A stretch of DNA of 64,000 bases from Pseudodesulfovibrio sp. JC047 (GCF_010468615.1 NZ_WUEH01000008.1:96377-160376); one strand, 5' to 3'. Positions 1 through 8,748 are shown, counted from the stretch's first letter. The notes: generated by a model not told the origin, from the letters alone. Numbers and translations are program-made.

Positions 1-781
1 CGGTCAAAATGGCCCGTTTGGATCGGGTCATTGTGGACCGCGCCAAATTCAATCCATACAAGTGGTCGCCCTTCTTGTAGATGGGTGTATCCGAACTATT
101 CAGATACTTTGGTTCTCCCTCAGTAATTATTCTACCGCCAAAGGCAATAACCCGACCTGATAAATTTTGGATGGGGAAGATCAATCTTCCTCGGAACCTA
201 TCGTAAATATTCCCTTTATCATTTTTTGATAAAAGTCCGGCTTCAACGCCATCTTCAGGCAATCTCCCCTTTGTCTTGAGAAAATTGTCCAAACCGTGCC
301 AATCTTCCGGGCTGTAGCCCAGACCGAATTTTTCGATCATTTCCTGGGTCATGCCCCTGTCTGCCAGATAATTTCTGGCATGTGTGCCAGCTGCCATACG
401 CAAATTGCGCTGGAACCAGTCACTGGACTCATCGTGCATGTCCAGGAGTTTCTGTTTCCGTGCTTTTCGTTCCGCGGCATGGGGATCATGCGGCACGTTG
501 GACAACTCGACCCCGGCTTCTGCGGCCAGTTGTTCCAGGGATTCCCGAAAATCAAGACCGTTGATACGGCCATAAAAATCAATAACATCGCCAGAGGCCT
601 GACACCCGAAACAATAAAAAAAGCCTTCGTCATCATTGACAGACATGGAAGGCTTGGTCTCCTGATGAAAAGGACATGCCCCCATCCATCGGCCAGATAC
701 AGGTTTCAAGTCCACATAACGGCGTACAATGTCCGAAATGTTGATACGGGCCTTGACGGCCTCAACACCGCTTCTGTCCAC
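1..781 (-). CDS. dnaG: DNA primase, 5' part only (gene runs off the left edge)
   Basis: Makes RNA primers for lagging-strand synthesis at the replication fork. About 260 N-terminal residues are visible. The CHC2 zinc finger is complete: C36-P-F-H39 and C57-F-G-C60, followed by the primase N-lobe (ASGDVIDFYGRINGLDFRESL). The start is GTG at 781, chosen because GGAGGC (787-792) sits five bases upstream and translation begins at VDRSGVEAVKARI, the usual N-terminus. It follows mutS2 by 24 bases and is the last gene seen of a leftward rpsU-yqeY-mutS2-dnaG operon; rpoD would be expected next, outside the window. The catalytic Toprim domain is not visible. Confidence 0.95.
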   Translation of the reverse strand, partial: MDRSGVEAVKARINISDIVRRYVDLKPVSGRWMGACPFHQETKPSMSVNDDEGFFYCFGCQASGDVIDFYGRINGLDFRESLEQLAAEAGVELSNVPHDPHAAERKARKQKLLDMHDESSDWFQRNLRMAAGTHARNYLADRGMTQEMIEKFGLGYSPEDWHGLDNFLKTKGRLPEDGVEAGLLSKNDKGNIYDRFRGRLIFPIQNLSGRVIAFGGRIITEGEPKYLNSSDTPIYKKGDHLYGLNLARSTMTRSKRAILT

Positions 782-805
782 CAACTGCCTCCAAACTCAA
801 GCTCA

Positions 806-3103
806 TTACTTGAGTTTTACTTCGGTCATACCATCTCCACCCCGATCTTCAGGTGCCAGAGTGTATTTATCTACCGCAGGATAATATTTCAAAAATTCAT
901 GTACCTCTCGCCGCAATGCGCCAGTGCCTCGACCATGGATAATCTCAAGCTTTCCGGCTCCTTTGCGCAAGGCTCCATCCAAAGCTCTGTCCAATTCGCT
1001 CAAGGCTTCGTCGGCCCGATGTCCTCTTATATCCACTTCAACCACGAGGTCATCTGGGGTGACAGGAGTCGCCTTTGGTCCCTTTGCCGGGCCCTTCTGC
1101 TTGGCTGCAACCGACCCGAGATGATCGGCTTTGACCCACATGGCGACCCCGTTGATATCCAGCTTGGCTTGTTTCTTCTTGGCATTGACTTCAAGCACAG
1201 TGCCAGACTTGTTCCACGCCAAATACGACACTTTTTGTCCTGGGACAATGTCTGCAAAGGAAAAGGTGGGAACTTTTTTTTGTTGTCCACCAAGTTCTTC
1301 AACGTCCATACGCACTTGGGCCAATTTTTTTCGTGCCTGTTTTCGACCGATTTTATCGGCTTGCCATTCTTTAATGACGTTCTGTGCACGATTTTGAATG
1401 TCGTGGAGCAACTGTGTCCGCTCTTTTTCAAACGCTATTTCCAATTTTGCCCGTTTTTGTGCGATTTTACCCCGTTCTTTTTCAATGGCGTCCAATTCAT
1501 CTTCTTTCTTGACGGCCATGGCATTGAGTCGATCGAGAACCGATGTCGTATCAGAGCCATCCAAGAGCAGATATTTTTCCGCACGGGTCAAAATCTCAGG
1601 AGGCAATCCGTGTTCTTTGGCCACATCCAAGGCAATGGATGCGCCGACTTGGTCATATGCCAATTTGAACAAGGGTTTTTTTGTACCTGGATCAAACAGC
1701 ACACTCGCCGCACGGACAGACGTATTGGCCATGGCATACGCCTTCAAGGCTGGAAAATGGGTCGCGGTAAACGTCGTTGTCTCTCGTTCGACCAAAGAAT
1801 CAATGACAGCTTGAGCCAAGGCCGCACCTTGCGTTGGGTCGGTGCCTGCACCAAATTCGTCAAGGATGAAAAGCGACGAATGATTCACATTGTTCCACAC
1901 TCGCTTCAAATACTGAATCTGTGCGGTAAATGTGGAGACATTTTCTTCAAGGCTCTGTTCATCACCCATAATGACAAAAATTTCAGACCAGAAAGGCAAT
2001 CGGCTTCCTTCCGCAACAGGCACTGGCAATCCAGCAAAAGCCATGAGTCCAATCAACCCAACGGTTTTTAGACAGACAGTCTTGCCTCCGGCATTTCCGC
2101 CGCTCACGATCATGGCCTTTTGGCCGTCCAACAATTCAATACTGAGTGGCTGAACAGCATCATCAGTCAATGCCAAAAGCGGATGACGCGCCTTGATAAG
2201 GTTTGGCGAGCCTTCTTCAACGACTTCAATGGTACGCCCGTCATATGATTCGGCAAGACAGACCTTGGCCATCAGGACATCAAGGGAAACGAGTCCCTGG
2301 TATGCCTCGAAGACCTCATTAAATTCGTCTTGAACAAGTGCGGTCAGGTATTGAAGAACCTTGTATTCTTCTTCACGTTCTTCTCGTTTCAATTCCTGAA
2401 GACGGTTGTTGGTCTCCACGAGAAACATTGGCTCAAAATAGCAGGTTTCGCCGGTTTGAGAATAATCGTGAATGATGCCCTTGGTTTTATTTTTGTAATT
2501 TGCCTTGATGGGCAAGACATAGCGGTCGGATGAAATTGTCATGAATTCATCCTGCATGGCCGACCCCATATTTTCCTGAAGGACAAAATCCTTGACGCGT
2601 TTGGTACACCGCTGATGAATGGAACGGATTTCTTGACGAACAGCGAGAAGATCGGGAGAACTTTCATCCCGAATCTGCCCCTCTACATCAAGACATCGAC
2701 CAATTCCCGAAACGGTTTTTTGGGGCCACGCATCGGCAAAAATGGTGTCTCTCAGTGTCTCCCAAGCCCGCTCTTTGAAACGATCCAGCGAATCCCGAGC
2801 GGTCTTCGCTTGGTCAAGTATGACCTTGAGCGCAAAAAGCGCATCTTGGTCGAGCACGGCCTGTTCTTTTTCAATATGAGGAAAAACACCGTCCATTTCA
2901 GGAAATGGGCGAATTTTGAAACCAGATTCACCGACCCATTGAGCGGCCTGTTCAAAAAGGATTCTGGCATGATGAACTTCGTCAAATGTCGAAAAAGGTT
3001 TAATTTTTTGACACGACAAAGCCCCGGGTTCTGATACAGCGAAACCGGACAGCACCCCAAGAATTTTGGGAAACTCCAATACGTGGAATGTTCTGGACTC
3101 CAT
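806..3103 (-). CDS. mutS2: Endonuclease MutS2 (MutS-family ATPase with C-terminal Smr domain)
   Basis: 765 residues, normal family length. Members bind branched or recombination DNA, or stalled and collided ribosomes, and their Smr domain can cut nucleic acid. Visible: Walker A SGGNAGGKT near residue 335, Walker B-like LFILDEFGAGTDP, a long charged coiled-coil around residues 510-600, then the C-terminal Smr domain with VDIRGHR and IHGRGTGALR. There is no N-terminal mismatch-recognition domain, which separates MutS2 from MutS. It lies between yqeY and dnaG with gaps of about 23 bases, so co-transcription is likely. Whether it suppresses recombination or rescues ribosomes here cannot be told from sequence. 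Confidence 0.95.
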   Translation of the reverse strand: MESRTFHVLEFPKILGVLSGFAVSEPGALSCQKIKPFSTFDEVHHARILFEQAAQWVGESGFKIRPFPEMDGVFPHIEKEQAVLDQDALFALKVILDQAKTARDSLDRFKERAWETLRDTIFADAWPQKTVSGIGRCLDVEGQIRDESSPDLLAVRQEIRSIHQRCTKRVKDFVLQENMGSAMQDEFMTISSDRYVLPIKANYKNKTKGIIHDYSQTGETCYFEPMFLVETNNRLQELKREEREEEYKVLQYLTALVQDEFNEVFEAYQGLVSLDVLMAKVCLAESYDGRTIEVVEEGSPNLIKARHPLLALTDDAVQPLSIELLDGQKAMIVSGGNAGGKTVCLKTVGLIGLMAFAGLPVPVAEGSRLPFWSEIFVIMGDEQSLEENVSTFTAQIQYLKRVWNNVNHSSLFILDEFGAGTDPTQGAALAQAVIDSLVERETTTFTATHFPALKAYAMANTSVRAASVLFDPGTKKPLFKLAYDQVGASIALDVAKEHGLPPEILTRAEKYLLLDGSDTTSVLDRLNAMAVKKEDELDAIEKERGKIAQKRAKLEIAFEKERTQLLHDIQNRAQNVIKEWQADKIGRKQARKKLAQVRMDVEELGGQQKKVPTFSFADIVPGQKVSYLAWNKSGTVLEVNAKKKQAKLDINGVAMWVKADHLGSVAAKQKGPAKGPKATPVTPDDLVVEVDIRGHRADEALSELDRALDGALRKGAGKLEIIHGRGTGALRREVHEFLKYYPAVDKYTLAPEDRGGDGMTEVKLK

Positions 3104-3126
3104 CTGTGAGCCGTTTGGTTGGAAAG

Positions 3127-3573
3127 TTAGGAAAGCTTGGACTTGACCAGTCCGCTGGCTTTTTTGCCGTCAACTTGCCCCTTGTGGGCATTGAGGACAG
3201 CTTGCATCACCTTTCCCATATCCGCTATGGAGGACGCGCCAAGATCGGCTATTGCTTTATCAATAGCCTTCTCAAGGTCCTCATCGGACAGGGCTTGCGG
3301 AAGATAGGTCTCAAGAGCGGCAAGCTCTTCGGCTTCAACCTGAGCCAGATCATCTCGACCGGCTTTGGTGTATTGCTCGAAGGAATCCTTGCGCTGTTTG
3401 ACCTGCTTGGCAATGAGATCAAGAACGACATCATCGGAAAGACTATCGGACCTTTCATCGACCATCCGGTTTTTGATAGCCGTCTTGAGATGTCTCAAGA
3501 CGGCTATTTTTACCTTCGATTTAGCCTTGTAGGCCTCGATGTAGTCTTTGTCTATTTTTTGTGACAGACTCAT
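3127..3573 (-). CDS. yqeY: GatB/YqeY domain-containing protein
   Basis: 148 residues, the usual size for stand-alone YqeY proteins, which resemble the tRNA-binding tail domain of the amidotransferase subunit GatB. The sequence shows the family pattern: N-terminal helical MSLSQKIDKDYIEAYKAKSK, a mid-region EQYTKAGRDDLAQVEAEEL, and a C-terminal DMGKVMQAVLNAHKGQVDGK followed by SGLVKSKLS. It starts 2 bases after the rpsU stop, so the two are translationally coupled. The precise role of the family is not settled; a link to tRNA or aminoacylation quality is inferred only from the GatB likeness. Confidence 0.92.
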   Translation of the reverse strand: MSLSQKIDKDYIEAYKAKSKVKIAVLRHLKTAIKNRMVDERSDSLSDDVVLDLIAKQVKQRKDSFEQYTKAGRDDLAQVEAEELAALETYLPQALSDEDLEKAIDKAIADLGASSIADMGKVMQAVLNAHKGQVDGKKASGLVKSKLS

Positions 3574-3575
3574 AA

Positions 3576-3776
3576 CTACATATTGCGCATCTTGCGCATT
3601 TTTTTAGCAAGCCTTTTCTTAGCAGCAGCTTTCTTTTTCTTCTTCTGCACGCTCGGCTTTTCGTAGTGCTGACGTTTTTTCAGCTCGGACAAGATCCCGG
3701 CTTTCTCAACCTGCTTCTTGAAGCGACGCAGGGAGATATCGAAATTGTCATTATCGTCAAAGTAAACACCCGGCAA
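3576..3776 (-). CDS. rpsU: 30S ribosomal protein S21
   Basis: 66 residues, rich in Lys and Arg at the C-terminus ([19 protein letters not shown]), starting [21 protein letters not shown], which is typical S21. It is a small-subunit protein that helps base-pairing of 16S rRNA with the message. The start codon is TTG (3774-3776), supported by a near-perfect AGGAGG seven to nine bases upstream; no ATG is nearby in frame. It heads the leftward operon rpsU-yqeY-mutS2-dnaG, a variant of the macromolecular-synthesis operon that couples ribosome, primase and sigma factor supply. Confidence 0.97.
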   Translation of the reverse strand: MPGVYFDDNDNFDISLRRFKKQVEKAGILSELKKRQHYEKPSVQKKKKKAAAKKRLAKKMRKMRNM

Positions 3777-3905
3777 AGTAAATCACCTCCTCGGTGAACG
3801 GCCCGTTAATTTCGTGGGCCAGCGAAATAAGAGATACTACATATACGTATCAAAACGGGATTGCAACAGATAAATGCAAAAACATCCCGTATCCTTGTCA
3901 ATGAC

Positions 3906-3935
3906 AAAGGCCTGTCGAGACTTCGGCAGGCCTTT
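3906..3935. terminator. Hairpin between rpsU operon and the small membrane protein gene
   Basis: A perfect 9-bp stem, AAAGGCCTG pairing with CAGGCCTTT, with a 12-base loop. It lies 26 bases beyond the stop of the leftward gene at 3961-4131 and upstream of rpsU. The following T-run is short in both directions, so termination is probable rather than certain. Confidence 0.6.
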
Positions 3936-3960
3936 GAGTGTCCAGAAATACGTTTTCTTA

Positions 3961-4131
3961 TTATTGCGCTTTCTTTGCGTCACGCACGGACTGGAGGACA
4001 GTGACAGTCAGGGCAACGCCAAGAACACCAAGGACTGCGTACAGAACGCCAAAAAACACAAAGTGATCAGGCATCCACCACGGCAGGTCCTGAAAAAGTG
4101 GGCTATGAACGGTTTCACCAGGAATCATCAT
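3961..4131 (-). CDS. Small single-pass membrane protein, function unknown
   Basis: A 56-residue reading frame starting with two consecutive ATG codons (4126-4131) and ending TAA at 3961. The protein begins MMIPGETVHSPLFQDLPWWM and has one clear hydrophobic stretch (residues about 23-47, FVFFGVLYAVLGVLGVALTVTVL) followed by a charged tail RDAKKAQ. It sits 14 bases after the HU gene stop and before a terminator hairpin, which suggests co-transcription with HU. The amphipathic, coherent protein and its placement support a real gene. No function can be assigned. Confidence 0.7.
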   Translation of the reverse strand: MMIPGETVHSPLFQDLPWWMPDHFVFFGVLYAVLGVLGVALTVTVLQSVRDAKKAQ

Positions 4132-4145
4132 ACGTCTATCTCCAA

Positions 4146-4418
4146 TTATTTAACGGCATCCTTGAGGATCTTGCCAGGACGGAACTTGACAATGTTGGTA
4201 GCCGGAATCTGGATTTCGGCACCAGTGCGGGGATTACGACCCACACGAGCTTTACGTTCTTCGACAACAAATGTGCCGAAACCTGTCAGAGTCAACTTGC
4301 CATCCTTGACCAACGTCCCCTCGACGGTGTCCAGAAAAGCATTCAGAGCACGCTCTGCATTTGCTTTGGTCAGGTTCGCCTTCTCTGCGATTTTGACAAC
4401 CAATTCAGCCTTTGTCAT
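4146..4418 (-). CDS. HU-family DNA-binding protein
   Basis: 90 residues: MTKAELVVKIAEKANLTKAN then the HU signature GFGTFVVEERKARVGRNPRTG with the DNA-arm RNPRTGAEIQIPATNIVKFRPGK. It bends and compacts DNA as a dimer. The start at 4418 is set by GGAGGAAGGACAG just before ATG; a longer in-frame version starting at 4496 adds 26 unconserved residues. One of two HU/IHF-type genes in the window (the other at 17.3 kb). The 277 bases between it and rsmA hold a weak GGGAT/ATCCC hairpin (about 4609-4621) and presumably the promoter; nothing else is evident. Confidence 0.95.
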   Translation of the reverse strand: MTKAELVVKIAEKANLTKANAERALNAFLDTVEGTLVKDGKLTLTGFGTFVVEERKARVGRNPRTGAEIQIPATNIVKFRPGKILKDAVK

Positions 4419-4695
4419 CTGTCCTTCCTCCTCAATGGAATAATTCCTTATACGTATCTGGGATAAAAGTGGTGCCAAGAAATTTTCGACAATCACACTT
4501 TGTTTCCTTCAACAACTCACCCCTTCGCCTTTAAATGAACTTTCGGCCTGTGTCCAGTCCGGTTGCTTATTTAGTACGAAAAAACCTATGTCCCATCACG
4601 GTTTCTGGGATTTTATCCCGGAGTGATTTCATTCAAAAACAGTATTTTCCCATTCAAGTCAATAGGGAAGGGCCAAATTATCGTGAAAAAACGAA

Positions 4696-5478
4696 CTAAA
4701 GTCGTTCTGACAGGCTTGAAAACTGTTTTGGCGTCAAATTTTCAGGTCGAATTTGAGGAGAGACCCCTTCGACTTCGAACCATGATTCAATGGAATCATT
4801 CCATCGTTTTTTCAGAATGGTCGAAATTTGTTTTCTTCGTTGCTGAAACAAAAGCTTGATAAGTTCAGCCAGTTTTTTGGGATTGGCGGGCCTGTCCTCC
4901 ACAGGAAGAGGCTCGAACCGCACCACAGCAGAATCAACTTTCGGTTGAGGACGAAAAACCGTGGGCGGCACCTTGAAGAGATAGGTTGTCTCACAAAAGT
5001 TATTGACCCATGCGGTTAGACCTCCGAACGCCTTGCATCCGGGTTTGGCTGTCAACCGCGTCGCGACTTCGTGTTGAACCATAAAGACCGCTCTTTCCAG
5101 GTGCGGCACTGTGCTGACAATATCCCAAATGAGCTTGGACCCGACATTATATGGCAGGTTGCCTATGATTTTGTGCGGACCGTCTTCAAGCTCCGCCCAA
5201 GGAAATTGCAAGGCATCAGTTCGAATAACGTCAAGCATCGGCCACCGGGTGGCAAGGTGTTCGGCCAAGGCGTTGTCCATTTCCAGAGCGACCAGTTTGC
5301 GGGCATTGGTTTCAACAAGAAATTCAGTCAATGCCCCCTGCCCCGGACCTATTTCTATAATAAAATCGTTTTCGCCGGGACTGATGGCGTCCACGATTTT
5401 TCGACAGATGTTTGGATCTTTCAAAAAATTCTGGCCCAGACTTTTCTTGGCCCTGTGTCTCAGTTGTTCTTCAGGCAT
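4696..5478 (-). CDS. rsmA: 16S rRNA (adenine1518-N6/adenine1519-N6)-dimethyltransferase
   Basis: 260 residues (KsgA). Dimethylates two adjacent adenines in the 3' terminal helix of 16S rRNA using S-adenosylmethionine, late in 30S assembly. Visible: HRAKKSLGQNFLKDPNICRKI, SAM motif IEIGPGQGALTE, and the catalytic GNLPYNVGSKL. The start at 5478 (MPEEQLRHRAKKS) has GGAG eight bases upstream; the upstream extension to 5541 shows no family likeness. Transcribed away from apt, which is divergent. Confidence 0.95.
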   Translation of the reverse strand: MPEEQLRHRAKKSLGQNFLKDPNICRKIVDAISPGENDFIIEIGPGQGALTEFLVETNARKLVALEMDNALAEHLATRWPMLDVIRTDALQFPWAELEDGPHKIIGNLPYNVGSKLIWDIVSTVPHLERAVFMVQHEVATRLTAKPGCKAFGGLTAWVNNFCETTYLFKVPPTVFRPQPKVDSAVVRFEPLPVEDRPANPKKLAELIKLLFQQRRKQISTILKKRWNDSIESWFEVEGVSPQIRPENLTPKQFSSLSERL

Positions 5479-5531
5479 TTCTTTTCTCCGTGTGCCATGG
5501 ATAGCGGAACACCATTTGTCTGGCAACATCA

Positions 5532-5561
5532 TTGACACCATCCGAAATCAAAACGTATGAG
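5532..5561 (+). promoter_or_regulatory. Candidate sigma-70 promoter of the apt operon
   Basis: TTGACA (5532-5537) then 18 bases and TATGAG (5556-5561), a good -35 with a mediocre -10, about 30 bases before the apt start. It lies upstream of the apt gene whose ribosome site AGGAGG is at 5581-5586. Seen by eye only. Confidence 0.4.
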
Positions 5562-5592
5562 TCTTCGGTATCTATTTCTTTAGGAGGATTTT

Positions 5593-6111
5593 ATGAATTT
5601 ACGTCACTATGTGCGAGATATTCCAGATTACCCCAAAAAAGGGATCACTTTTTACGATATCACCCCTATTCTCAGCAATCCAGAAGCATTTAAATATGTT
5701 ATGGATCAACTGTACGAAAAATACAAAGATTGCGGTGCTGACAAAATCGTGGCCGCTGATGCTCGGGGATTCATTTTTGGCGCACCTTTGGCCCTTCAGC
5801 TGGGTATTCCTTTTATTCCTGTCCGCAAACCGGGCAAACTGCCTTTCAAAAATCGCTGCGTCACCTATGATTTGGAATATGGATCAGACACCTTATGTAT
5901 GCATGTCGATGCTATTGACGAAGGTGACAAGATTTTGATGATTGATGACCTGTTGGCGACCGGCGGTACTGCGGAAGGCATGGTGCAGCTCGTCAAAGAA
6001 GCTGGTGGAGAAATTGTTGGTTGCGGATTTGTCATTCAACTTGGATTCCTTGATGGCGACAAAGTCATGAAAGCAGCTGGCGTGGATCACGATTTTCTGA
6101 TTGAAGTATAA
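5593..6111 (+). CDS. apt: Adenine phosphoribosyltransferase
   Basis: 172 residues. Joins adenine to PRPP to give AMP, recovering adenine from nucleoside breakdown. Visible: N-terminal RDIPDYPKKGITFYDITPIL, the substrate loop ADARGFIFGAPLALQLGIPF, and the PRPP-binding motif ILMIDDLLATGGTAEG near residues 116-131. A strong AGGAGG precedes the ATG. First of a tight three-gene set with mtnP-like and mtaD; the spacing to the next ORF is 14 bases. Adenine released from methylthioadenosine would be its substrate. Confidence 0.96.
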   Translation: MNLRHYVRDIPDYPKKGITFYDITPILSNPEAFKYVMDQLYEKYKDCGADKIVAADARGFIFGAPLALQLGIPFIPVRKPGKLPFKNRCVTYDLEYGSDTLCMHVDAIDEGDKILMIDDLLATGGTAEGMVQLVKEAGGEIVGCGFVIQLGFLDGDKVMKAAGVDHDFLIEV

Positions 6112-6125
6112 GACAAGGACACATC

Positions 6126-6875
6126 ATGACCAAAATAGGCATTATCGGCGGCAGCGGACTGGATAACCCAGATCTGATGCAGGATGCACACGACGTTGAA
6201 GTCGAAACCGCCTTTGGCGCACCGTCCGCTCCGCTTAAAGTGGGCACTATTGCCGGTAAAGAGGTTGTTCTCCTTGCCAGACATGGACGGGAACACACGA
6301 TTCCCCCGACTTTTGTCAATTATCGGGCGAATATTCAGGCACTGAAAGATGCCGGATGCACCCTGATTCTCGCAACGACCGCCTGTGGTTCCCTGCGAGA
6401 GGAAATTGATCGTGGCCATTTGATCATTCTCGATCAATTCATTGATTTTACCCGGCGACGCCCTCTTTCCTTTTATGAGGAATTTGAACCGCATGGTGCA
6501 GTCCACACCGGCATGGCTGAACCGTTTGACACGAAACTGCGCGAACAACTCAACCAGACCTGTGAAGCCCTTGGCCTGACCCATCATAAAAAAGGGACAG
6601 TCATCACAGTTGAAGGTTCTCGTTTTTCCACCCGGGCGGAATCCAACATGTTCCGTATGTGGGGTGGAGACGTTCTGAACATGTCTATCGCGCCAGAATG
6701 CATCCTCGCCAATGAAGCGGGTCTTCCGTACGCAGCTGTAGCCATGTCCACGGACTACGATTGCTGGAAGACAGATGAAGCTCCAGTAACCTGGGATGAG
6801 ATTCTTGAAGTCTTTCAGGGAAATGTAGAAAAAGTAACCTCCCTGCTCGTCGAAGTTATTAAAAATATACAGTAG
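6126..6875 (+). CDS. mtnP: S-methyl-5'-thioadenosine (or -thioinosine) phosphorylase
   Basis: 249 residues. Purine nucleoside phosphorylase family; cleaves the 5'-methylthio nucleoside with phosphate to a free base and 5-methylthioribose-1-phosphate. Visible: IGIIGGSGLDNPDL phosphate loop, LLARHGREHTIPP, NYRANIQALKDAGC and a base-pocket stretch NMSIAPECILANEAGLPYA followed by AMSTDYDCW. Its neighbours are apt and mtaD. Because mtaD would turn the adenine form into the inosine form, the true substrate could be methylthioinosine; the sequence alone does not decide between them. Confidence 0.9.
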   Translation: MTKIGIIGGSGLDNPDLMQDAHDVEVETAFGAPSAPLKVGTIAGKEVVLLARHGREHTIPPTFVNYRANIQALKDAGCTLILATTACGSLREEIDRGHLIILDQFIDFTRRRPLSFYEEFEPHGAVHTGMAEPFDTKLREQLNQTCEALGLTHHKKGTVITVEGSRFSTRAESNMFRMWGGDVLNMSIAPECILANEAGLPYAAVAMSTDYDCWKTDEAPVTWDEILEVFQGNVEKVTSLLVEVIKNIQ

Positions 6876-6880
6876 TTTTC

Positions 6881-8230
6881 ATGAATCAATCAAAAGAATC
6901 AGTTCTTTTTCCTCGTCCGTGCGACCTGCTCGTTCGGGCGGATATCATTGTGACACAAGATGCTGAACGACGAGTCCTGCATGACGCCGGCGTGGCGATT
7001 ACGGACGGTCTCGTTGTTGCCGTCGCCGAATACCCCCATCTCGAAGCGACCTATCGCCCGACGCAGCGACTGGACATGGGCGGCAAAATGCTCATGCCCG
7101 GCCTGGTGAATGGTCATACCCATCTACCGATGACCCTTTTTCGGGGATTTGCGGACGATCTTCCGCTTATGGAATGGCTTGAAAAACATATCTGGCCAGT
7201 TGAGACGCAACTCACCGACGAACTCTTGGAAATCGGTGCGAACATCGGCTGCTGTGAATTCATCAGAACCGGCTGTACCACGTTTCTTAATGGCTATTTC
7301 AATGAATATGTCACGGGAAATGCCGCCTATGACACAGGTTTGCGCGCTGTTTTGGGCGAAGGATTTTTCCATTTCCCATCCCCTCATTTTCCCACTGCCG
7401 AGGATTGCTGGCAAACAATTCGAGCACTTGATGCCCGATATGAAGGCAACGAGCGTATTCGGACCGCTGTCACCCCTCATGCCGCATTTACCGTGAACCC
7501 TGATGAATTGCAGGCCAGTTTTGAATTGGCGGAAGCTTTGGATGTTCCGTGGCAGGTGCATTTGGCGGAATCCCCGGCTGAAACAACGCTATGTCTTGAA
7601 AAACATGGCAAACGCCCTGTTGAACTGCTTCGTTCGCTTGGATTGTTAACGGCGCGGACCACGTTGCATCATTGTGTCGATATTACGGATGATGAAATCG
7701 CGGCTCTTGCAGACAACGCAGTCAATGTGGTTCATAACCCCGCTTCGAATCTAAAACTCTGTTCTGGTGTCTCTCCGGTGCAAAAGATGATAGAGGCTGG
7801 AGTGACAGTCGGGCTGGGAACTGACGGCGCATCAAGCAATAATCAGTTAAATATGTTCAGAGACATGGCGCTGGCCGCTTTGATTGGCAAGGTGCGCCAT
7901 AATGATGCTTCGGCAATGAGTGCCCAAACTGTTTTGGATATGGCAACCGTGAATTCGGCTCAATGTCTGGGCTGGCCGGAACTGGGCCGTATCGAAGCTG
8001 GATGTCCGGCCGATATGATTGCGTTGGACCTGGCAAGCCCGAATCTCGTCCCCATGTTCTCGCCCGTTTCCCATGCCGTGTATGCGGCCACGGGGATGGA
8101 AGTGTGCATGACCATGGTCGCTGGAGAAATTTTGTATCTCTATGGCGATTTTAGAACAATCGACATGCAAGCCTTGAAACGCAATGCTTTTCGGGCTGTT
8201 GAATGGGTTCGGTCCAAGGCCGAACGATGA
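6881..8230 (+). CDS. mtaD: 5-methylthioadenosine/S-adenosylhomocysteine deaminase
   Basis: 449 residues of the amidohydrolase/TRZ-ATZ family. Deaminates methylthioadenosine or S-adenosylhomocysteine to the inosine form. Metal site residues are visible: NGHTHLPMTLFRG (HxH), HLAESPAET, LHHCVDITDDE and LGTDGASSNNQLNMF. It begins 5 bases after the mtnP-like stop with no strong ribosome site, consistent with translational coupling. Related amidohydrolases act on other aminated rings, but the pairing with a methylthionucleoside phosphorylase makes this substrate class the best guess. Confidence 0.9.
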   Translation: MNQSKESVLFPRPCDLLVRADIIVTQDAERRVLHDAGVAITDGLVVAVAEYPHLEATYRPTQRLDMGGKMLMPGLVNGHTHLPMTLFRGFADDLPLMEWLEKHIWPVETQLTDELLEIGANIGCCEFIRTGCTTFLNGYFNEYVTGNAAYDTGLRAVLGEGFFHFPSPHFPTAEDCWQTIRALDARYEGNERIRTAVTPHAAFTVNPDELQASFELAEALDVPWQVHLAESPAETTLCLEKHGKRPVELLRSLGLLTARTTLHHCVDITDDEIAALADNAVNVVHNPASNLKLCSGVSPVQKMIEAGVTVGLGTDGASSNNQLNMFRDMALAALIGKVRHNDASAMSAQTVLDMATVNSAQCLGWPELGRIEAGCPADMIALDLASPNLVPMFSPVSHAVYAATGMEVCMTMVAGEILYLYGDFRTIDMQALKRNAFRAVEWVRSKAER

Positions 8231-8249
8231 AAAAAAAGATGTAAAAAAC

Positions 8250-8278
8250 TTGACAACACCCACTGTGAGTGCATATCG
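8250..8278 (+). promoter_or_regulatory. Candidate promoter of the PxxKW protein gene
   Basis: TTGACA (8250-8255), 17 bases, ATATCG (8273-8278), about 80 bases before the PxxKW start. A perfect -35 with a weak -10. A strong GGAGGA lies just before the gene, so the mRNA has a leader of roughly 75 bases. Confidence 0.45.
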
Positions 8279-8359
8279 AATTCTGCTCTTGCATTAATAT
8301 AAAATCTTTATGCCGCTGGCATCCCGTGAGCCGCATTATTTTTAGGAGGAAGTCACCAA

Positions 8360-8647
8360 ATGGCCAAAAAGAACGTTACAGTTTCCCTGGACGGCGCTGT
8401 CATGACCGATGCCGGTCTGACTTACAAAGGCGTCATCATGGAACCCATTGATGAAAAATGTGAAGGTTGTGAGCGCATAGTCACTTTTGAAGATAAAAAG
8501 TATTGCCCGACCTATGCCCAGCCCTCGCAGAAGTGGAGCAAGGGTGTGTGCAACTTTGCCACCCACGCTCGTGCTGGAGTTGACAAGGCCGGTAAGGTCA
8601 AGGTCAACCCGCTGAAAGCTTCCAAGCGTGCCGCTCGCGGTCGTTAG
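8360..8647 (+). CDS. PxxKW family cysteine-rich protein
   Basis: 95 residues. Named for its motif, here PSQKW at about residues 54-58. Four cysteines (CEGCERIVTFEDKKYC and GVCNF) suggest a small metal- or redox-binding domain. The C-terminus is basic (KASKRAARGR). The family occurs in sulfate-reducing deltaproteobacteria and has no established function. It stands as a single-gene unit: own promoter, strong ribosome site TTAGGAGGAAG, and an excellent terminator right after, which suggests high and independent expression. Confidence 0.9.
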   Translation: MAKKNVTVSLDGAVMTDAGLTYKGVIMEPIDEKCEGCERIVTFEDKKYCPTYAQPSQKWSKGVCNFATHARAGVDKAGKVKVNPLKASKRAARGR

Positions 8648-8660
8648 GCTACAGTTTTGA

Positions 8661-8692
8661 AAAAAGGCGGGGCAAGTCCCCGCCTTTTTTTT
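8661..8692 (+). terminator. Rho-independent terminator of the PxxKW gene
   Basis: GGCGGGG (8666-8672) pairs with CCCCGCC (8678-8684), flanked by A5 and T8; loop CAAGT. A textbook intrinsic terminator 14 bases after the stop codon. Confidence 0.93.
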
Positions 8693-8748
8693 GTTTCTGT
8701 GAATGAAATTATTGGTTATTTTATTGGAAAATTAACCGGAGGCTCGCC

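Noticed and set aside
296..2071. 591-residue rightward frame opposite dnaG and mutS2
   Set aside because: It is a shadow of two clearly conserved genes on the other strand, shows no domain, and has a composition unlike a real protein.
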